Source: Asterias amurensis (taxonomy: Eukaryota; Echinodermata; Asteroidea; Forcipulatida; Asteriidae). From it: a stretch of 64,000 nt of DNA. The first letter of the stretch is position 1. Every line of letters begins with the position of its first letter. The stretch lies in the NCBI RefSeq assembly GCF_032118995.1, contig NC_092667.1, positions 5,448,931 to 5,512,930 of the forward strand. The letters are read 5' to 3'. Made by a program: the position numbers and the translations under genes. Shown piece by piece: positions 57,901-64,000 of the stretch. The notes under the pieces are model-generated. The model saw nothing but the letters and a program-made list of their open reading frames with translations, searched no databases and had not been told where the DNA came from.

Positions 57901-59762
57901 TTATAGTTTCTTGGGTAAAAACAAAATGAATATTCTTTATCCCCGATGCAAATTAAACATCTAATAGAACAAGATTACCGATTATTTTCATTAAAATCCT
58001 GAGGATGGGAATGAATTTACTCAATGGCAAGTTTAAGGAGAAGCAAAACAAAATAACAACGATGTCTATATCTTTCAAAATAAAATAAAATAAACAATTT
58101 CGAAAGAAAGAAATGAGTTTAGGAAAGTGTTGATTTGGGATTTCAAAGAGTTGCATCGGTACGTTTGAATGTTTCTTCTATACTATCCCACAGGGACTAT
58201 TATAGGAACAAGTGTTGGAGTGATCTCAGCTTTGGTTATTCTTCTGGTAGTTGTCATAATTCTTTTACGAAGGAGGTAAATAGAACACTCAATATCTGAG
58301 GAAACGTAACATGTAACCACATCTTGGTTAAGGGCCTTCAAGATAGGTCCTTTTTGAAACTACGGCTTCGGTTTGAGGTTCCGTTCTCGCGTCTGAAGCC
58401 CTCTGGGCGCGTACGCACTTCAGAACAACCTGCGGGAGCAAGCCTGAGCCGAATCCAAAGACGAAGCCGTCGTTTCGAAAAAGCCATGATTCTGCCAGGT
58501 TCGAAACGTCTAACCACTAACTAGTTTTGTATTTATACCATCCTTTGGGCTGGTTAGCAGTTTACAACAACTAATTCTAATTTCAAATTTGTTTTACTTG
58601 TATTGTTAGAGAAACTTCAATTATACATAAATGAATACGTTCATGTATATAAACAATGTAGGCCTACATCAATAAATCAATTTATTAACACAATTAATAA
58701 AAACTGCAGAAGATTTAACATAAAGGGTGATTGGTACACTTCCTCGAAAGGGTTAAAGGACGCGAATAACTTCCTATATGAGTGGTTATTTCCGTGTGTG
58801 TTTGACATTGTCATATAGCAAGCTAAATGTCATGACATATCAACCAATGCTCCTAAATATTAACAGGGACGCCAGGTAAAACACTTTGTTTCGTTTTTAA
58901 ATCGAAACCTTCCATTATCTCAACCCGTAACCTTCGAAAGCTTTAGTATGGGTAATTTGTGAGTTTCAAATATGGCTCAATGCACTGTATTTCCTTTTAG
59001 TGAAAGAGATGTCAAGTATAGGCGATTCTAATTTACTTTCTACTAATGGTGTTGAGCTTCGAATCAGGGAGGCTTCGCATGCGAACGGATATGGTTAGTG
59101 CGTCAGATACGTTATCATTATGACGTCATACGCTACTCGCTATCTGCTATACGTGCATGTAGACGACACTGATATCCTGCTTGCTACACGTAAGTAGGTT
59201 ACGGAGTAAACGTATGCGTATGCGTACTATCCGTTCGCGTGCGAAACCTCCCTATTATGCCACCTGCCACGTATATACGGGGCTAGAAGTGCTCCAACAT
59301 GAACCTGTAAAACGCACTTATAACTGTGTGCATTTTTGTTTATCTGTCAGAGACAACAAGAGGAACGCAAGCTCTGACGTGGCAATGGCTGAAGTTACAT
59401 CCACCATCAACCAGACCCAAAGAGACTCTGACGTCGTCAGCACAGAACCAAACTCAGCCTCAACTATACCAGTATACAGTCAAGTTATCAAGAACCGGAC
59501 TAAAAACGAAAACGTGTACGCGAATGCCGATGACGTCACTAATTTAGCAGCGGAGTCGGCGTATGAAGTTAACTTAGATATCCAGCCTTCTTCAAATAAA
59601 GACGAAAATGAAACCGGAATGGTTGACAATATCCTGTATGATAGTTCAGCATTGAAAGACGAGTCAGAGATGAGGAACAATGGTCTAAACGAAGAGCATG
59701 TTGAGGCCTTAACAACCATGGAAGAACAGCCAGGATGGGTTGAAAATATTATTTACGAATAA
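54938..59762 (+). CDS. R4: chimeric receptor, R2-like ectodomain with tail class 1
   Basis: Exons 54938-55022, 55414-55695, 56426-56653, 57043-57273, 58194-58275, 59351-59762; 439 residues, intact. Signal peptide, WSC and CCP are almost identical to R2; I see three residue changes in the WSC exon (P to R, H to Q, S to L). From about 57225 in the stalk exon the match drops. TM (TIIGTSVGVISALVILLVVV, GxxxG, then RRR) and tail belong with R1: VYSQVIK (R1 LYSEVIR), NVYANA (R1 NYVNA), GMVDNILYDSSALKDE (R1 GLVDNVLYESSSFRDE), PGWV near the end, plus a C-terminal NIIYE absent from R1. All junctions are phase-compatible, so the product should be functional. AATAAA at 60417. Alternative: the two halves are not spliced together, but exons 1-4 have no other nearby partner. 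Confidence 0.85.
56106..56351 (+). mobile_element. Internally deleted TTAA MITE in R4 intron 2
   Basis: 246 bp, same deletion as in R2 (41833-42078), full length in R3. Confidence 0.9.
57331..57527. mobile_element. 197-bp palindromic MITE in R4 intron 4
   Basis: Arms of ~92 bp, from TAGTCTTGGCCAAGACGTTT to its imperfect complement, with a short centre near 57421-57435. AGAAAATAT flanks both sides (57322-57330, 57528-57536), a 9-bp target duplication. Termini (TAGTCTTG) resemble those of 45980-46705 (TAGCCTTG), so probably the same superfamily. Confidence 0.85.
57640..57975 (+). other. Possible retroelement tail in R4 intron 4
   Basis: CTCCTGAAGACGAGCAGAG then CTGTTCGAAACGTCGAGACC resembles the end region of Penelope-like or similar retroelements. 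GAATATTCTTTATCCCCGAT also occurs at about 12657 in the X1 intron. Truncated and non-coding. Confidence 0.35.
58328..58495. repeat. Hairpin repeat in R4 intron 5
   Basis: TTTTTGAAACTACGGCTTCG pairs imperfectly with GAAGCCGTCGTTTCGAAAAA. Related to 7310-7430 upstream of CCM2. Confidence 0.6.
59066..59253. mobile_element. MITE with GGGAGG termini, R4 intron 5
   Basis: Ends CAGGGAGGCTTCGCATGCGA and TCGCGTGCGAAACCTCCCTA, about 188 bp, ending 97 bp before the tail exon. Compare 33264-33519. Confidence 0.65.
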
Positions 59763-61570
59763 TATGCAATACTTATATAGCTATATATCAAAATATTATG
59801 GGCATTGGATTTAAATCCTGCGGTAAATTTCACTAAAAGCTGGGATTGATCTATAGACGAGTCGGCAAATGAGTTTACCATAATTCCAAAACAAGAACAA
59901 CAAAAACATTGACACTTACATCGACAACGACAACAACAGCGACAATGCAATCGACAACGACATCGACAATGAAAACGACAGCAACCACAACATCGACAGC
60001 AACAACATCGACATAACAACATCGACAGCGACAACATCGACAGCGACAACGACAGCAACAACATCGACAGCAACATCAACAGCGACAGCAACAACATCAA
60101 CAGCGACAACAACAGCGACAGAGACACCGACAACGACATTGACAACGACATCAACAACGACATCAACAATGAACAATAAGGACAGTGAATGCTTTAGAGT
60201 ACAAGGCAATGGCGTGCCTGTTACAACACTAGTGTGGGTCTGTGTAAGAGAAATAATTATGTTTGAACAAAATCATATTTGTTTACCCTTGAGTCTATGC
60301 GGGCTTCAGTTTTAATCAATATTTTTGTTGTAACTATTGTATCTGCAAGCTTACCTCAATTCTTCTGTCGGATGCGTTCAGAGAGTTCAACATCTGTAAT
60401 CATCATATCCTTTGTAAATAAAGTCAAAGAGAGTGAAACCGAGAGTGAAACATGTAACCATAAAATACTGTATTAAATAACTGAAAGGTTTGACATCACA
60501 CACACACTTTTCAAGCACTGAGTATCAGTGCTTAGTCGGTGTAAAGGTTGAAATAGATTATAACACTTCATGCGTTTGTACTTCAATTTGACAAACTTCG
60601 ATTTGGAAATACAAAATTAGGATTGGGGTACATTTAATTGTCAGTCACCTTCTTAAAAAAGGGTACATTAAACAACAATGCAGTTGTACTTAAAATAAAA
60701 AAGTGTACATTATAAGGGATTGGGGGGGGGGGGGGTGAGATTTAACAAAGAGTTGAACTGATAAATTATTTTACCCGTCGTCGTGTATACATTGTACAAC
60801 AGCATTTCAATATTAAAGCTGTTGGAACTGAAAGTATGCCTGCCAAATTTTATCTGAGTTTCAAATTATGTCTTCAGGAAAATGCTTGTTGTTTTGAATT
60901 GGTATTACTGCTTAATTTCTGCTTCATTATCGAATTATAATGAGGTCTATAATGGAATGGCGCTATATAAAAAGCCCATTGTATAATCACAGCATATTTA
61001 TATGACTTGATTTTTGTTTGCATAGTATTGCTTTAAACAAATTGCATAATACTGCTTTAAACAAATCGCATAAGCCACTACGACGACAATGAATTTGATC
61101 TTGGTTTTTTTCTTTGAGTTTTATTGTAAAGAACAAGCTGGTTATTTTATACACGTAACACGTTGTTATTTTTTGTATGTACTCTGCACTTTGTGTCAAC
61201 GCAAGTATACAAGGGAAACGCTTCATACTAAAATAAAGCTCATGCTTTTACTAACATAATTAACTTAATGGACAACAAAGTTTGTATTATTATTAGGGAA
61301 TAATTAAGCCACTTTCAAATGAAAATGTGTTTAAACTGATTCTTGTCTGTAACTGCCGAGAGAGGGGGGCCAACTAATGTAACCTATAGAGTTGATTATC
61401 TGAGAGGGACTGAATAAGTCTACAAAATTGGGTCAATACCCGGGCCAAATTTCATAGAGCTGCTTAAATAATTGCTTGAATCAATTCTGCTTAGCAGAAT
61501 TTAGCATGATACCAGTCACAAATGTTTACATGTAACATAGTAGTTTGGCTGGTAGCCTTATTCTGGTAAG
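59763..61570. other. R4 3' flank
   Basis: An imperfect GACAAC/ATCGACA minisatellite at about 59905-60170 leaves long but spurious open frames on both strands. AATAAA at 60417-60422. A poly-G run at about 60721-60736. No gene seen between 60480 and 61570. Confidence 0.6.
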
Positions 61571-61868
61571 CTTTTGCTATGACGTCATTAAAGACTCAAC
61601 GTACGAAACTTCAAGTCCTAAGGGCGCAATTAATCCCAATTCGCCGGAATATGACGTCATTACAGACTCAACGTATGAAACTCCAAGCCCTGCAGCTGCA
61701 GTCAATCCGAATTCGAAAGAATCTGATGTCACTACAAGTGCGATGTCAGCGTACGAGATTCCTAATCCGCCTCCAACAAATAAAAACCACAAATTCACTC
61801 AAGAGCAGTCCAGTAATGACATTGTTCATGAGTATGCAGATATCAAGTTGACGTCACTGAGTCAGAAT
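61571..61868 (+). pseudogene. Orphan 3' part of a class 2 receptor tail exon
   Basis: From EYDVI-equivalent TATGACGTCATTAAAGACTC to the TAG it is almost identical to R3 (50837-51130) and R2. It lacks the first 43 or so codons and the splice acceptor of that exon. There is no TM exon of this class between it and R4. The following 1.3 kb also matches the R3 3' flank. Probably the surviving end of a class 2 gene displaced by the recombination that made R4. Confidence 0.88.
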
Positions 61869-63150
61869 TAGACCAGGCTGATGACATCATGACTTGATCC
61901 GGAGTCATAGCGACACACCCTTTTCAGGTGTTGAGGTGTAATATTTAATAGTAATAAAGGTAAATTCGGATCAGAGAGTTTGTAAAAAGCAAGAAAATGA
62001 CAATTTGAGAAATAATTCTAGCAACATTGCTTGTATAAAATGCCCTGTCGAGTACACTTTAAATGTAAATGCCATGTAGAAAGATCATAATAGCTTTTTA
62101 AAAAAAAGGGGGCCATCTTTACTAATGTTTTTCTCGCATTAGCCTCAAACTTTTTGATGATGTCACAAGTCAATGGTTTGAAAACGTTCTCTGCATAAGC
62201 ATGTTGTAAGTTTGGAGAAGGGAAAAGGTTTTTAAAGGATGGAAGTTTTCTTTATAATCCGGGTTGGTCTGGAAAAGGGCCGTGTTTCTCCCTCCGACAA
62301 AACTAATAGGAACTCGTCCAGCACGTCAAACTTATTAAACTTTTTTTTTTTTAGGGGGGGGGGTACATAAAAAAAAATTCTGACTTCAACAAATAACACC
62401 TGATCCAGAGTTGTTGCTTAATGGTGGTTTCAAGTACTTGACCTATGTTTATGACTTTAAAGACCTGTATCTGTTTCGATTTTAAGTCGATAGAGGGGGC
62501 ACACTAATCATAGTTTGTTTGATCCCTAGTATATGCAGCAAGGATCTTCGTAATAAATCATAGCTCTATCATTCAACCGTTACGACTAAACTTATATAAA
62601 TACAAGGCCCAGTGGTATAGTTTTCAGCAAATAAGTTTGATCTGATTTCAGGGGAAGACAAATTTGCAAACACTGTTGAGCATTTTTCGAATATTCAGCA
62701 TTAGATGCATTTTTAGTTATGTGTTGATAATTACGAGGAACTTAATTGATAGAGGGCGTACTGTCATAATTTGTGTCATCACTAGATATGACGCATAGCT
62801 CTATGACATACAATGGTTAACCCTTTTACAAATAGAAAACAGGCCCCACGGGTATCCAGCAAAAATAAAACTTGATTTATTTCAAGGGGCTGAAAGATTA
62901 GCAAATATTTGTTTAAATAATATTTTTGAATATTATTGCATAAAGCATTGGTATGCGTTTAATAATGTATTGCTGATATGAGGAACTCTTAGTGATACTT
63001 TATGACAACATTCTGTATATCACTGGATTGATTCATCTTCTAAAGCAACGAATGCCTCATTATTAAAACATATATCTACGAACGAACAGCTTATAACGAA
63101 ATGTCTTAGAAATTCACGAAGATTCGAGATAAAATATAGCAAAATTGTTC
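61869..63150 (+). repeat. Copy of the R3 3' flank
   Basis: Parallels 51131-52344 closely, with small indels and a length-changed poly-T/poly-G region near 62340. Confidence 0.85.
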
Positions 63151-64000
63151 CATGTTAACAACAAGAAAATAAAACCTGCCATGTATATATTAAAAACAGA
63201 AAGAGCAGTATCTTAATTTTATTTATAGGAAGAGATGTTAAATTCGCATCGGCGATAAAATAATGAGATGAGAACACTAGATAAGCCTGGTGGTGCTTGA
63301 TGAAGCATCCACTCGGTATAATAACCTGAATGAATGAATAAGATGGCTGGATGAATAAGATGCTGTGGGAGAATTTATATTTTCATATAAGGGAATAGTT
63401 TGTGGCTACGTAAATTAAGAGCAGAAGCAACTCATGAAAAGCAACATAATGGGTTAAGATCCTCAAACATTACTTTAAATTCGTAACAAAGGAAGATATA
63501 TTATTTGCCATGGAAGGCATTCCATGAATAAGAGCACCGAATTCAAACTCTGGTGTTTCTGATCAGCAGAGTGTGTCCCCAGCCGTGACACTATTGTCCT
63601 AAGCAAGACACTTAACCATTGCTTCGTCCTTTGGATGGGACGTAAAGCCGTTGGTCCCGTGTGTTGTAACGCACGTAAAAGAACCCAGTGCACTTGATCG
63701 AAAAGAGAAGGGGTTGGCCCCGGTGTTCCTGGCTGGATTGGCGGCATATTGCGCCACACCACCTTGTAAACCATTACACGGTGCTATGTAAAAGGAGTAG
63801 ATCATAACTCAAAAACCTAGTCCCACATACCTTGCAGGAAATACTGTATGTTTCAGCACTTTGAGACGCCCTTCGGGTGTATAAAGCGCTATATAAATAT
63901 CGACTATTATAATTATTATTATATTATTCTAATATACTCAACTAAAAAAGGCCAAAGTGTACAACAATGTTAATTTATACCAAACACGGATTTGAATTAG
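63151..64000 (+). repeat. Receptor spacer, copy 4, runs off the window
   Basis: Spacer sequence (GCCATGTATAT, GAGATGAGAACACTAGATAAG) resumes after a SINE as CTAATATACTCAACTAAAAA and GGCCAAAGTGTACAACAATG at the last bases. In the other copies this spacer leads to a receptor promoter, so another gene may follow. Confidence 0.8.
63523..63925 (+). mobile_element. tRNA-derived SINE inserted in spacer copy 4
   Basis: Body AAGAACCCAGTGCACTTGAT and GGAGTAGATCATAACTC, ATT-repeat tail. Interrupts GGCATTC/TAATGTACTC, which is continuous in the other spacers. Same family as 4565-4978 with a shortened head. Confidence 0.75.

Noticed and set aside
59181-59350. Extended N-terminus of the R4 tail frame
   Set aside because: The upstream open frame crosses a MITE and a clear CTGTCAG acceptor at 59350; the exon starts at 59351.
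59753-60209. Open frames of 97-138 codons rich in Val/Asp/Leu/Ser on the minus strand
   Set aside because: Periodicity of the GACAAC minisatellite, no other coding evidence.
61545-61868. Independent small gene of 108 codons
   Set aside because: It is the 3' part of a receptor tail exon; the first codons come from unrelated flank and no promoter or acceptor is evident.

Overview
The window is animal nuclear DNA, most probably from an echinoderm. A sea star is my best guess, inferred from intron-rich bilaterian genes, the dense field of short inverted-repeat elements and the echinoderm-like receptor and repeat content. All genes are split. I built the exon models by hand from GT/AG signals, reading phase and protein similarity. 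Roughly half the sequence is repeats: TTAA-flanked MITEs, tRNA-derived SINEs, foldback elements, poly-G/C runs and segmental duplications.

Layout. (1) 54-7181, minus strand: an apparently complete CCM2 (malcavernin) gene of 11 coding exons. (2) 7.2-20.2 kb: two plus-strand paralogues of an unrecognised secreted protein family (here X1 and X2). A recent 2.8 kb copy of the X2 upstream region lies in front of X1 and ends 11 bases into the X2 reading frame. A (TTTG)n tract of about 83 units follows X1. (3) 20.95-24.64 kb: a 3.7 kb element bounded by inverted repeats that contains exon-like segments. (4) 25.5-30.1 kb, minus strand: an ornithine decarboxylase-fold gene whose PLP lysine is kept, but whose residues at the mammalian His197, Arg277, Asp332 and Cys360 positions are replaced and whose C-terminal tail is missing. 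An antizyme-inhibitor-like role is more likely than catalysis. (5) 31-34 kb: gene-free, with an inverted pair of CTCF-like motifs carried by a repeat.

(6) 34.1-64 kb, plus strand: the most interesting part. It is a tandem array of four intact receptor genes (R1-R4), each with signal peptide, WSC domain, CCP/sushi domain, Ser/Thr-rich stalk, GxxxG-containing transmembrane helix and tyrosine-rich cytoplasmic tail, one exon per module. There are two tail classes: R1 and R4 (YxN and YSxV motifs), R2 and R3 (repeated YxxP and YxxI motifs). R4 is a chimera: from its 5' flank to the middle of its stalk exon it is almost identical to R2, then it switches to a diverged lineage with an R1-class tail. 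An R3-class tail-exon fragment is stranded downstream of R4. The spacer repeats again at the right edge, so the array may continue.

Working together: the receptors look like cell-surface recognition proteins whose ectodomains and signalling tails are reassorted by recombination between neighbours. CCM2 and the ODC-like gene are conserved single-copy neighbours with no evident functional link to them. No convincing functional tRNA, rRNA or CRISPR was found.
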